NCBI RefSeq assembly: GCF_903645325.1
Contig: NZ_CAHJXQ010000011.1
Location: 1 to 64,000 of the forward strand
Reading direction: 5' to 3'
Source: Microbacterium tenebrionis
GTDB taxonomy: Bacteria > Actinomycetota > Actinomycetes > Actinomycetales > Microbacteriaceae
DNA length: 64,000 nucleotides
Position 1 is the stretch's first letter. Every line of letters starts with the position of its first letter. Both the position numbers and the translations under genes were made by a program. This document shows positions 9,200 through 17,465 of this stretch, piece by piece. The notes under the pieces are model-generated. The model was not told the DNA's origin and did no database searches. It was given only the letters and a program-made list of their open reading frames with translations.

Positions 9200-9688
9200 A
9201 TGGCCGATCTGAACCGTGTGCGTGTCTGGGCCGACGCGCTCATCCGCATGCACCTCGACGCGTCGTGGTCGTTCGGGTTCGACAACGCCAAGCTCCGTGC
9301 CGGGCAGTGCGATTTCCGCAAGAAGCGGATCACAGTCTCGCGATACCTGGCCGCCCGCTTCGAGGACGACGAGATCCACCAGGTGCTGCTGCACGAGGTC
9401 GCCCACGCCCTGGCCGGTCATCGCGCGGCGCACGGTCCGACGTGGCGGCGGACGGCCCGCGAGCTGGGGTACGTCGGCGGCGCGACGCATCACGGCGAGA
9501 CAGCCCACGAGCTCGCACCGTGGGTCGGCACCTGCCCGTCGGGTCATGTGACCTATCGGCACCGGCGCCCCAGCCGGCCCACGTCGTGCGCGAAGTGCTC
9601 GAAGACCTACGACCCGCGTTTCGAATTCGCCTGGCTGCGCCGCGAGATCACCCCCGCCGCGCGTCTCGCCGCCCGCACCCCGCGCTGA
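9200..9688 (+). CDS. SprT-like zinc metalloprotease-domain protein
   Basis: A 162-residue SprT-like domain protein. The gluzincin motif HEVAHALAGH (HExxH) is near residues 72-81. A C-terminal zinc-ribbon-like part has CPSGH and CAKC. Eukaryotic Spartan enzymes of this fold cleave DNA-protein crosslinks; the bacterial members are uncharacterised. ATG 9200 is fixed by TAGCCT (9188-9193) exactly six bases upstream, so the transcript is probably leaderless. It is followed by a repeat-rich gap and then a convergent ComB-like gene. Confidence 0.82.
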   Translation: MADLNRVRVWADALIRMHLDASWSFGFDNAKLRAGQCDFRKKRITVSRYLAARFEDDEIHQVLLHEVAHALAGHRAAHGPTWRRTARELGYVGGATHHGETAHELAPWVGTCPSGHVTYRHRRPSRPTSCAKCSKTYDPRFEFAWLRREITPAARLAARTPR

Positions 9689-9734
9689 TGCTCGGTCGCG
9701 TCAGGGCGCCACGCAGTCATCGAGCGTTCTCACG

Positions 9735-9862
9735 GTCGTCGAGCACCCGTGTCGTCGAGCACCCCGAGTCGCTGGATCAGCTCCATGGGTCGCCGGATCA
9801 GCTCCACGGGTCGCCCCGCGAACGGAGCGAGACGGAGCGGGCTGAGCGAGACGAAGCGGGCT
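9735..9862. repeat. cluster of three short tandem duplications
   Basis: The gap 9689-9891 holds no gene but three different direct repeats side by side. GTCGTCGAGCACCC occurs at 9735 and 9751. A 21-nt unit beginning GGATCAGCTCCA occurs at 9774 and 9795. A 19-nt unit beginning GAGCGAGACG occurs at 9825 and 9844. The last unit resembles material at 48540-48616. Confidence 0.85.
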
Positions 9863-9891
9863 GACCGACAGCAGGGAGTCGAAGTCCTCTC

Positions 9892-10548
9892 TCAGACGAA
9901 CGCGACGAACTCGTCGCCGTCGAGCACCGGCACCGCGTCGGTCGCGTCGACCGCGGCCGCAGCCTTCGGGTCGGTCGGGGCCAGCCCGGCCGCCTGCATC
10001 TTCGCGGTCGCCTGGACGCCCGCGGCGATCTCCTTGGCGGATCCGGATGCGGTGAGCAGGTGCCTCAGCGCCCGGCGCAGTCCGCGGGCGGACTCGCATG
10101 CCGCTGCGGCTTCCGGCGAGGTGTGATCCGCGCCCAGATCGCTGAGCGCCGCGATGATGGTGCCCGCGCCGAGGAGGTCCTCGACGGCGAAGCGGAGGTC
10201 GCCGGCATCCGTCAGCTCCCCCGCCGCGATGACGGTCACCGAGGTCCGCTGCTGACGGCGGTTCTGGATCTCCAGCACCGCGCGTGCGGTCGCGGCGGCG
10301 TTGCGGAGCGATCCGATCAGCACGGTCGCCTCCCGCGCGGCGGCCGCGACGGCGGCTCCGTCGCGCGACCAGGTTGCGGCATCCGTGAGCGAGACGGTGC
10401 GGCCGGAGGCGACCGCATCCGTCACGGTCGACGAGAAGCGGAGCACGTCGACGACCACGACGACGTCGGCCGGTGCGAGGCGCTCGAGTCCCGCGACCCC
10501 CCACTCGAAACGGACCTGGTACGACGACTGATCGAACGGCTGCGGCAT
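9892..10548 (-). CDS. comB: 2-phosphosulfolactate phosphatase family protein
   Basis: A 218-residue ComB-fold protein. In methanogens ComB removes phosphate from 2-phosphosulfolactate on the way to coenzyme M. The family pattern is clear: VVVVDVLRFSSTVTDAVASG at the N-terminus, VLIGSLRNA in the middle, and VIAAGE with AVEDLLGAG beyond. No coenzyme M genes are present in the window, so the real substrate here is open. ATG 10548 is preceded by TAGGCT (10560-10555) six bases upstream, a leaderless arrangement. The symbol denotes the family only. Confidence 0.78.
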   Translation of the reverse strand: MPQPFDQSSYQVRFEWGVAGLERLAPADVVVVVDVLRFSSTVTDAVASGRTVSLTDAATWSRDGAAVAAAAREATVLIGSLRNAAATARAVLEIQNRRQQRTSVTVIAAGELTDAGDLRFAVEDLLGAGTIIAALSDLGADHTSPEAAAACESARGLRRALRHLLTASGSAKEIAAGVQATAKMQAAGLAPTDPKAAAAVDATDAVPVLDGDEFVAFV

Positions 10549-10567
10549 CCCCCCAGCCTATGGGCGG

Positions 10568-10703
10568 CAGGGGGCGCGGATGGCTGCCACCGTCATGATG
10601 TGACGACCACCCGCGACCCCTCGTTGGGCGACGGGCGCTGGCCCTCCCCGAGGGGGCGCAAATGGCCGCCGCGGGCCCGCACCGGCAACCAAACGCGACC
10701 CCT
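10568..10703. repeat. double inverted-repeat element (family B, locus 1)
   Basis: The gene-free gap 10549-10722 carries two adjacent imperfect inverted repeats. Hairpin 1 (10568-10621) has left arm GGGGGCGCGGATGGCTG and right arm GACCACCCGCGACCCCT. Hairpin 2 (10650-10703) has left arm AGGGGGCGCAAATGGCCG and right arm CAACCAAACGCGACCCCT. The same design recurs at 27657, 28433 and 62821. Confidence 0.75.
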
Positions 10704-10722
10704 CCGCCGCGCGCCGACATGC

Positions 10723-12037
10723 TCAGTCGACGGCGAGCGCCTCGACCGGGGCCACGCGCGTCGCCAGGCGCGTGGGGGCCGCGGCGGCCACCAGCGTCAG
10801 CACGCCCGTCGCCACCACGATGATGACGACCGGTAGCCACGGCACGGCCGGCGCGACGAGTCCGGCCGTCTCCTCGAAGAACGGCGGCATTCGCACCGAT
10901 CCGAGCAGCGACTGCGCGGCGATCCAGCCGTACACGACTCCCAGGACCAGCCCGGTGACCGTGGCGGTCACCGTGATGTGCAGCGCCTCGAGCAGGATCA
11001 TCCGGCGCACCTGACCGTTAGACAGGCCGACCGCACGCAGCAGCCCGAGTTCGCGTCGGCGCTGCACCACGCCGATGGTCAGCAGGTTCACGAGCCCCAC
11101 CGCGGCGATGACGGCCGAGATCCCGACGAGCACCATCATGACGGCGGCGAAGCTGTCCATGATGACCGCGAACTCCGAGTCGAGCTCACCGCCCGCCGCC
11201 TTGGTCAGCAGCGCTTTCACGGACTCCAGAGCGACGGCGAACATCGTCACGAGGGTCACGCCCATCACGACGCCGATCGCCATGCGGCTGGAGCGCTCCG
11301 GGTATCGCAGGGCGTTCTCCGCCGCGAGGCGAGCGGTCGCCGATCGCCCGAACGCACGTCCGACGAGGCGCAGAAGCGGCGGCATCACGAGCACCGACGC
11401 CAGCGAGATGCCCGTGAACGACAGCAGTCCGCCGAAGAACGAGATGATCACGCCGAGCGGGGTGACGAGTCCGACGAGCACGCCGAAGGCGAGCAGCGCG
11501 GCTCCCAGGATCAACAGCAGCAGCGCGCCGACGTGGCGGGTCGGGCGTGCAGCGGCATCCTCGTGCGGCGACATACACGCCGGCCGCCGCGACCAGGATG
11601 CCGACGAAAACTCCGAGGACGGCCCCCAGCGCGCCGACCACGAAGCCGTGGCCGGCCACCTCGGTACGCTGCGATCGCGCCGTCGCCCCGATCAGCCGCA
11701 TCAGCGCGATACGGCGGGTGCGGCCCGCGACGATCGTCGAGAACGTGTTCGCCGTGACGATGGCCGCGACGTACAGCGCGACGCCGATCAGCAGCACCGA
11801 CAGGATCGCCACGACGGCGGCGAGCGTGCCGCTGTCGCCGATGTGCGGGTCGGACTGCAGCATCGCACCGATGTAGGCGGTCGCCTCGACGAGGACGACA
11901 CCGAACGCCGACGAGAGCGCCGCGACGAGGACGCTGGCGCCCATGCCGCGGTCGCGCAGCCAGCCCAGACGCGGGCCGGTCATCGTCGACTCGGGCACGA
12001 CGGTGGACACCACACCGGACGTCGCGACCGCGCTCAT
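10723..12037 (-). pseudogene. FtsX-type ABC permease, frameshifted and internally deleted
   Basis: Two overlapping frames make one permease. The 5' part (from ATG 12037) encodes an N-terminal membrane segment and the first FtsX domain up to GVLVGILVAAAGVYVAA-like sequence, then runs out of frame near 11570. The 3' part (in frame from about 11574 to the stop at 10723) encodes the linker membrane segments and a second, complete FtsX domain ending PVEALAVD. The last membrane segment of the first FtsX domain is missing at the junction, so a deletion rather than a single-base error is likely. Its ATG overlaps the ATPase stop (ATGA, 12037-12034). A sequencing or assembly fault remains possible. Confidence 0.75.
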
Positions 12038-12795
12038 GCCGCCACCTCGGCAGCCAGCATGTACGACGCGATCTGCTCGGCGCTCTGCCGCGGGTGGTCG
12101 GCGACGATCCGGCCGTCGCCGAGGAACAGCACGCGGTCGGCGTGGCTGGCCGCGATCGCGTCGTGCGTGACCATCGCGATCGACTGGCCGTGCTCGCGGG
12201 TCGCCGTCGCCAGCAGCTGCAGCACCTCGCGGCCGCTGCGCGAGTCGAGGTTGCCGGTCGGCTCGTCGGCGAAGACGAGGTCGGGCGCGGTCGCCAGGGC
12301 GCGGGCGATCGCGACGCGCTGCTGCTGACCGCCGGACAGTTCATGCGGCCGGTGGTTCAACCGCGAGGCGAGCCCGAGCCGCTCGACGAGTCCGTCGATG
12401 CGGGCCTTCTCGATCGCGCTGGGGCGACGTCCGTCGAGCTCGAACGGCAGCAGGATGTTGCCCAGGGCGTCGAGGGTGGGGACGAGGTTGAACGCCTGGA
12501 AGATGAACCCGACGCGCCGGCGGCGCAGGATCGTCAACTCGAGGTCGCCGAGGCCGGTGATGTCGGTGTCGCCGATCCACGCGCGGCCCTGCGTCGGGGC
12601 GTCGAGCCCCGCCATGATGTGCATGAGCGTGGACTTGCCCGAGCCCGACGGCCCCATGATCGCGGTGAACTGCCCGCGGCGGATGCCGACGCTGACGTCG
12701 GTGAGGGCGTTCACCGCGCCGTCGCCCGAGCCGTAGGTCTTCGTGAGGTGCTGGACTCGGGCGGCGAGCCCGAGGTCGCTGGTCGTGATCTCCAT
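12034..12795 (-). CDS. ABC transporter ATP-binding protein (MacB/LolD type)
   Basis: A 253-residue ATPase that would pair with the FtsX-type permease encoded immediately downstream. Walker A is GPSGSGKS, the signature is LSGGQQQR, Walker B is DLVFADEPTGN, and the switch His is in MVTHD. The sequence FNLVPTLDALGNILLPFE is typical of the MacB/LolD class. ATG 12795 is chosen because TAGCGT (12808-12803) lies seven bases upstream, a leaderless start; GTG 12804 is in frame but inside that promoter. Since the partner permease is broken, this ATPase may be orphaned. Confidence 0.9.
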   Translation of the reverse strand: MEITTSDLGLAARVQHLTKTYGSGDGAVNALTDVSVGIRRGQFTAIMGPSGSGKSTLMHIMAGLDAPTQGRAWIGDTDITGLGDLELTILRRRRVGFIFQAFNLVPTLDALGNILLPFELDGRRPSAIEKARIDGLVERLGLASRLNHRPHELSGGQQQRVAIARALATAPDLVFADEPTGNLDSRSGREVLQLLATATREHGQSIAMVTHDAIAASHADRVLFLGDGRIVADHPRQSAEQIASYMLAAEVAA

Positions 12796-12911
12796 GCTCT
12801 TCACGCTACGAACGGTGGATGCCTTGCCGCATCGCTCCCCCGTCGCATCCGCCTACATCGCAAGGATGATCCGCGCGGCCTCAGGACCGCGCCGATGCGG
12901 GCCCCATGGGC

Positions 12912-12937
12912 TAGACTAAGTCGAGTTAGCTAAGGAG
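12912..12937 (+). promoter_or_regulatory. promoter/operator of the Phd-VapC module
   Basis: TAGACT (12912-12917) is a plausible -10. Overlapping it, CTAAGTCGAGTTAG (12916-12929) is a 14-nt palindrome with one mismatched pair, placed where an autoregulatory antitoxin would bind. AAGGAG (12932-12937) is the ribosome binding site for ATG 12943. Confidence 0.6.
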
Positions 12938-12942
12938 TCATC

Positions 12943-13185
12943 ATGCCCACGGTCAACATGCACGAGGCGAAGACGCATCTGTCGCGGCTCGTGGATGCCG
13001 CCTTCGACGGCGAAGTCGTGATCATCGCCAAGGCCGGCCGCCCAGTGGCAAAGCTCACGCGCGTCGATTCTCCGACGACCCGTCGCCGCCTCGGGTTCCT
13101 CGCCGATCAGGCTCAGGTCCCCGACGACTTCGATGACCTCGCGGCGGATGAGATCTCCGACCTGTTCGCGGGAACGGACACCTGA
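12943..13185 (+). CDS. Phd/YefM-family antitoxin
   Basis: An 80-residue antitoxin. The N-terminal Phd/YefM fold is recognisable from VNMHEAKTHLSRLVDAA and VVIIAKAGRPVAKLTRV, which dimerise and bind the operator. The acidic C-terminus (DFDDLAADEISDLF) would thread over the toxin active site. ATG 12943 follows AAGGAG by five bases. Its TGA ends at 13185 and the toxin GTG begins at 13186, so the pair is translationally linked with no gap. Confidence 0.9.
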   Translation: MPTVNMHEAKTHLSRLVDAAFDGEVVIIAKAGRPVAKLTRVDSPTTRRRLGFLADQAQVPDDFDDLAADEISDLFAGTDT

Positions 13186-13572
13186 GTGCGGCTGCTGCTC
13201 GACACGCATCTCCTGCTCTGGAGCGCCTACGCTCCTGGCCGACTGCGGCCGGAGGCGACCCGCCTGATCTCCGACGAGTCGAACGACGTGCTCTTCAGTG
13301 CTGCAAGCATCTGGGAGGTTGCGATCAAGGCAGCACAGGGCCGGGACGACTTCACCGCCGATCCGCACGTGCTTCGACGCGAACTGCTCGAGAACGGGTA
13401 CGACGAACTGGCCATCACAGGAGCCCACGCGGTCGCCACATCCGGGCTCCCTGATATCCATCGGGACCCGTTCGACCGAGTTCTCGTCGCCCAAGCCCGG
13501 ATCGAAGGCATCACGCTCCTCACCTCTGACCGCTCCGTCGCGGCATACGGAGCCCCGGTCCGACTCGCGTAG
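13186..13572 (+). CDS. vapC: PIN-domain ribonuclease toxin (VapC type)
   Basis: A 128-residue PIN-domain protein, the expected metal-dependent RNase toxin of the adjacent antitoxin. The acidic catalytic positions are visible: Asp in RLLLDTHLLLW, Glu in SIWEVAIKAA, Asp in HRDPFDRVLVAQA and Asp in LLTSDRSVAAYG. The PIN core is intact and of normal length. GTG 13186 abuts the antitoxin stop. The module sits between the ABC ATPase and a two-component system and shows no mobile-element borders. Confidence 0.9.
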   Translation: MRLLLDTHLLLWSAYAPGRLRPEATRLISDESNDVLFSAASIWEVAIKAAQGRDDFTADPHVLRRELLENGYDELAITGAHAVATSGLPDIHRDPFDRVLVAQARIEGITLLTSDRSVAAYGAPVRLA

Positions 13573-13588
13573 TCGATCGCCGGGCGGC

Positions 13589-14224
13589 TCAGGCCAGACC
13601 GTGCTCGAACGCGAACACCACGAGCTGCACACGATCGCGCAGCGACAGCTTGGTGAGGATGCGGCTGATGTGCGTCTTGACCGTCGCCTCGCTGAGGAAC
13701 TCGCGCCCGGCGATCTCGGCGTTCGAGAGCCCTCGGGCCGCGAGCGCGAAGATCTCCTGCTCGCGCTCGGTGAGGGCTGCGAAAGACTCCGGCACCGGGC
13801 GCGTCTGCGGCGTGAAGTGCGCGAACAGCTCGCGCGTCGCGGATGCCGCGATCACGCTCGACCCGGAATGCACGGTGCGGATCGCGGCGAGCAGGAACTC
13901 CGGCTCGGCGTCCTTCAGCAGGAACCCGCTCGCTCCCTGCCGGATGGCCCGCGCCGCCGCCTCGTCGAGATCGAAGGTCGTCAGCATCACGACGCGCGGG
14001 GGCTCCGGCTGCGCCAGCAGATGACCGGTCGCCGTCAGGCCGTCCATCACCGGCATCCGGATGTCCATCAGCACGACATCCGGGCGGTGGGCGGCGACGG
14101 CATCGAGCGCCTCCTGCCCGTTGCCGGCCTCGCCGACGATCTCCATGTCGGGCTGCGACGACACGAGCATGCGGATGCCGGCGCGGAACAGCGCCTGGTC
14201 GTCGACGAGCAGCACCCGGATCAT
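13589..14224 (-). CDS. NarL/FixJ-family response regulator
   Basis: A 211-residue response regulator. The receiver domain (residues 1-120) has the acidic pair VDDQ, phospho-acceptor Asp in DVVLMDIRMP, Thr in MLTTFD and Lys in LLKD. The C-terminal LuxR-type HTH reads TEREQEIFALAARGLSNAEI with SEATVKTHISRI as the recognition region. ATG 14224 overlaps the TGA of the sensor kinase gene (ATGA), so the two are cotranscribed with the kinase first. Targets are unknown. Confidence 0.95.
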   Translation of the reverse strand: MIRVLLVDDQALFRAGIRMLVSSQPDMEIVGEAGNGQEALDAVAAHRPDVVLMDIRMPVMDGLTATGHLLAQPEPPRVVMLTTFDLDEAAARAIRQGASGFLLKDAEPEFLLAAIRTVHSGSSVIAASATRELFAHFTPQTRPVPESFAALTEREQEIFALAARGLSNAEIAGREFLSEATVKTHISRILTKLSLRDRVQLVVFAFEHGLA

Positions 14225-15456
14225 GCCGTCTCCTCTCCGCTGGCAGTGCCACCGACCGGAGCACCGGCGGGCCCGCTGTGGAACGGCTCTCCGATGGGCA
14301 GTCGGGCGTGCACGACGAACTCCTCGCCGTCGCGCTCCGCCCGCAGCACGCCGCCGATGAGCTGGGCCCGCTCGCGCATGCCGACGATGCCGTGACCTCC
14401 CGCGCCGATCGGTGCGGCAGTGGCGTCGCCGAGGCGGTTGCGCACCTCGATGCGCACGCTGTCCGGCATCCAGGCCAGCCGCACGTCGACCGTGTCGCCG
14501 CTGCCGTGCCGGATCGCGTTGGTCAGCGCCTCCTGCAGGATCCGGTACACCGCCAGCTGCACCGCCCCCGGCGGCTCCCCCGGCGGCATCGGGTCGACGG
14601 TGACGCGCGGTTCGAGCCCGGCCTGCCGCACCTGCTCGAACAGCTGCTCGAGATCGGCGATGGTCGGCTGCGGTCCGACTCCCTGACGATGGCGCAGCTG
14701 CGTCAGCAGCATCCGCACGTCGGAGAGTGCGGCGCGGGCTGTCTGCGCGACAGTGCCGAGCGTCTCCGCCGCGATCTGCGGAGACGATGCCGCGGCGTAC
14801 CGCGCACCGTCGGACTGCGCGATGATCACCGCGAGAGAGTGCGCGACGACGTCGTGCATGTCGCGTGCGATGCGCACCCGCTCCTGCTCCTCGGCGGCGG
14901 CGACCTCCGCGCGAGCCTGCGCGTCGCGCGTCGCGCGCCAGCGCAGCACCATCCGCCACCCGAAGCCGCCCAGCCACGGCGCTCCGAGGGTGAGGACGCT
15001 GACGACGGTGAGGGCGACCACGGTGGTGATGATGCCGAAGACTCCGGCCATGCCGTTCACGAACACGATCTGCAGCGCCGCGATGATGCCGCCGATGACG
15101 GCGGAGCCCAGACCCGCCCAGAAGATCCGGGTCGAGCCCCACGCCGCGGTGGCGTACAGGACGCCGAGGATCGCGACGTTGATCGGCAGCGGGCCGAGCC
15201 CGGCGAGCAGCTGCACGATCGCGCCCAGCCACGCGACGCTCAGGGCGATTCCCGGTGCGAGTCGGCCGACGGCTACGGCGCCGAACTGCAGCACTGCGGC
15301 GATCACGACCGCGGCCACCGCGACCGGCTCTGCGACCGTCGTGCTCAGCTGACCCGGCGAGTAGAACACCAGCGACATCGGCAGGAACAGCGCGAACAGC
15401 AGGCTCGCCCCCACGATGTCGAGGACGAGCGCAGTGCGGGACAGCGGGCGGATCAC
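14221..15456 (-). CDS. NarL-type sensor histidine kinase
   Basis: A 411-residue membrane kinase. Five or six hydrophobic segments fill residues about 10-165. A short coiled linker follows, then the HisKA_3 box ERVRIARDMHDVVAHSLAV containing the phospho-accepting His. The HATPase domain has the N-box QEALTNAIRHG and G-box GHGIVGMRER. Little lies outside the membrane, so it probably senses a membrane or intramembrane signal such as envelope stress (inference). GTG 15456 looked doubtful by ribosome binding site but is explained by TAGCGT (15468-15463) six bases upstream, a leaderless start. Confidence 0.93.
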   Translation of the reverse strand: MIRPLSRTALVLDIVGASLLFALFLPMSLVFYSPGQLSTTVAEPVAVAAVVIAAVLQFGAVAVGRLAPGIALSVAWLGAIVQLLAGLGPLPINVAILGVLYATAAWGSTRIFWAGLGSAVIGGIIAALQIVFVNGMAGVFGIITTVVALTVVSVLTLGAPWLGGFGWRMVLRWRATRDAQARAEVAAAEEQERVRIARDMHDVVAHSLAVIIAQSDGARYAAASSPQIAAETLGTVAQTARAALSDVRMLLTQLRHRQGVGPQPTIADLEQLFEQVRQAGLEPRVTVDPMPPGEPPGAVQLAVYRILQEALTNAIRHGSGDTVDVRLAWMPDSVRIEVRNRLGDATAAPIGAGGHGIVGMRERAQLIGGVLRAERDGEEFVVHARLPIGEPFHSGPAGAPVGGTASGEETA

Positions 15457-15478
15457 TCCTTCACGCTACGCGAGGGCA

Positions 15479-15494
15479 GGATGCCGCGGCATCC
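15479..15494. repeat. GGATGCCGCGGCATCC palindrome, intergenic copy
   Basis: A perfect 16-nt palindrome between the kinase gene and the methyltransferase stop. It is the only clearly intergenic one of seven copies (GGATGCCGYGGCATCC) found in the window. Confidence 0.9.
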
Positions 15495-15508
15495 GCCTGG
15501 GGATGTAT

Positions 15509-16300
15509 TCAGGCGCGCGCGATGATCTCGCCGTGCGGCACGAGGAACCAGCCGTCTCCGGCATCCGCCCACGTGCGCCATGCGCGGCTGATGCGCTCGA
15601 GGTCCGTGCGCCCGGCCATGCCCGAATCGACGAGTTGTCGGGCCAGGGCGGACTCGAGGATGCGGTCGGCCCACATGCCGCCCCACCAGGCGCGTTCCTC
15701 CGGGTTCGCGTAGCACCAGGTGGACGCGGTCGCCGTGACGTCCTCGAATCCCGCTGCCCTGGCCCACGAGAGGAGGCGCCGCCCGGCATCCGGTTCTCCG
15801 CCGTTCGCGCGAGCCGCTTCGCGGTACAGCCTCAGCCATTCGTCGAGCTCCGGCAGCAGCGGGAACCAGCCGAAGCCGGCGTAGTCGGCGTCCCGGGCTG
15901 CGACGATCCCGCCCGGTCTCACCACCCGCCGCATCTCGCGCAACGCCTGCACCGGGTCGGCGACGTGCTGCAGCACCTGATGGGCGTGTGCGACGTCGAA
16001 CGAGTCGTCCGGGAAGCTCAGCGCGTGCACGTCCTCGACCGCGAAGTCGACATTCCGGATGCTGCGCTCCGCCGCGAGCTTCTGCGAGATCCCGAGGGCG
16101 TCCGCGTTGATCTCGGTCGCTGCGACGCGGGCGACGACAGCTGCGAAGTCCATCGTGATCGTGCCCGGCCCCGCTCCGACATCGAGCAGGCGCGTGTCGG
16201 GGCGCAGGTGCGGACGGAGATACTCCGCCGAGTTCGCGATCGTGCGATTGCTGTGCGATCGCAGCACCGAATCGTGGTGCCCGTGGGTGTAGGTGGCCAT
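15509..16300 (-). CDS. class I SAM-dependent methyltransferase (UbiE-like)
   Basis: A 263-residue methyltransferase. The SAM loop is LLDVGAGPGTITMDF and the acidic strand end ATEINADAL. Motif VEDVHALSFPDDSFDVAHAHQVLQH and REMRRVVRPGGIVAA are the usual later motifs. It lies 25 nt downstream of menE, so a link to menaquinone is tempting, but it lacks clear MenG hallmarks and its long C-terminus (residues about 160-263) fits small-molecule methyltransferases generally. ATG 16300 has GAAGGG about 8 nt upstream. Confidence 0.85.
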   Translation of the reverse strand: MATYTHGHHDSVLRSHSNRTIANSAEYLRPHLRPDTRLLDVGAGPGTITMDFAAVVARVAATEINADALGISQKLAAERSIRNVDFAVEDVHALSFPDDSFDVAHAHQVLQHVADPVQALREMRRVVRPGGIVAARDADYAGFGWFPLLPELDEWLRLYREAARANGGEPDAGRRLLSWARAAGFEDVTATASTWCYANPEERAWWGGMWADRILESALARQLVDSGMAGRTDLERISRAWRTWADAGDGWFLVPHGEIIARA

Positions 16301-16325
16301 GGCGGCGCCCTTCGGTCGGTGCGCC

Positions 16326-17462
16326 TCAGCGCAGTTCGGCGGCGATCCGCCGGATCGCCTCACGGTCGGGCTTGCCGGACGACAGCGTCGCGAGCTCGTC
16401 GACGAGGATGAGCCTGGCCGGCCGCGCCGGCTTGCCGATCTCGTCGGCGACGGCCGCCCGCGCGTGCTCGAGCTGCTCGGACGCGCTGCGGCGAAGCGCC
16501 TCGCCGCGCTGGACGACGATGACGGATGCCTCACCCCAGCGCTCATCCTCGACGCCGACGACGACGGCTCCGGTGAGCCCGGGGATGCCGCGCACGATGC
16601 GCTCGACCCGGTCGAGCGAGATGTTGACGCCGCCGGAGACGATGACGTTGTCGGCCCGGCCGCGCACCCGCACGACGCCATCCTCGACGATTCCGAGGTC
16701 ACCGGTGCGGTACCAGCGGATACCGTGCGCGTCGCGGGTGAAGGTGCGCTGCGTGAGCGCGGGGTCGCCGAGGTAGCCGTCCGCGAGCATGGGGCCGGCG
16801 ATCTGCAGCTCGCCATCCTCGACCCGGACGGCAGCGGTCTCGAGCGGGATGCCGTCGTAGACGCAGCCGCCGCTCGTCTCGGTCGATCCGTAGGTGCGCA
16901 CGAGCTTCACGCCGAGCTCGGCCGCGCGCTCCCGCACGGGCTGGGGCAGGGCCTGGCCCCCGACGAGGATCGCGTCGTACGCCTGCAGCGCCGCGAGGAC
17001 GGCCGTCTCGCCTGCGGCATCCAGAAGGGTCGCGACCTGGGCGGGGACGAGCGAGGTGAACAGCGGGCCGCTCGGCGGCATCCCGAGCGTGGCCTCGGCG
17101 AACGATCGCGGCGAGAATCCACCGGACGGCAGCACAGGACTCGTGCCCGCGAGGATCGAGCGGACGATCACCTGGAGCCCGGCGACGTAACCGGCGGGCA
17201 ATGCGAGCAGCCACCGTCCGGAGCCGATCCGCTCGGCGGTCGCCTCCGCACCCGCGCGCAGAGCCACGGCGCTGAGGACGACGCGCTTGGGGATGCCGGT
17301 CGATCCGGACGTGCCGATGACGACGGCCGTGCCGTCTTCGACCTCGGGCGGCTGCTCCCCCAGCATCCCGAGCCCGATCGCGGGGCCGCCGTCGAAGGCG
17401 CGCTCCAGGTCGCGCTGGAGCTGCGCGGGGTCGTCCGCGGACGTCGTGACCAGGGCGACCAT
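16326..17462 (-). CDS. menE: o-succinylbenzoate-CoA ligase
   Basis: MenE activates o-succinylbenzoate with ATP and CoA, giving the substrate of MenB. The 378-residue adenylate-forming enzyme has the P-loop GTSGSTGIPKRV, TYGSTETSGGCVYDG, WYRTGDLG and a C-terminal SGKPDR with the catalytic Lys. It is shorter than the usual 450-residue enzymes because the N-terminal region is reduced, as in other actinobacterial MenE proteins. It starts 3 nt after the menB stop and is followed by the methyltransferase gene. Confidence 0.92.
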   Translation of the reverse strand: MVALVTTSADDPAQLQRDLERAFDGGPAIGLGMLGEQPPEVEDGTAVVIGTSGSTGIPKRVVLSAVALRAGAEATAERIGSGRWLLALPAGYVAGLQVIVRSILAGTSPVLPSGGFSPRSFAEATLGMPPSGPLFTSLVPAQVATLLDAAGETAVLAALQAYDAILVGGQALPQPVRERAAELGVKLVRTYGSTETSGGCVYDGIPLETAAVRVEDGELQIAGPMLADGYLGDPALTQRTFTRDAHGIRWYRTGDLGIVEDGVVRVRGRADNVIVSGGVNISLDRVERIVRGIPGLTGAVVVGVEDERWGEASVIVVQRGEALRRSASEQLEHARAAVADEIGKPARPARLILVDELATLSSGKPDREAIRRIAAELR

Positions 17463-17465
17463 GGG

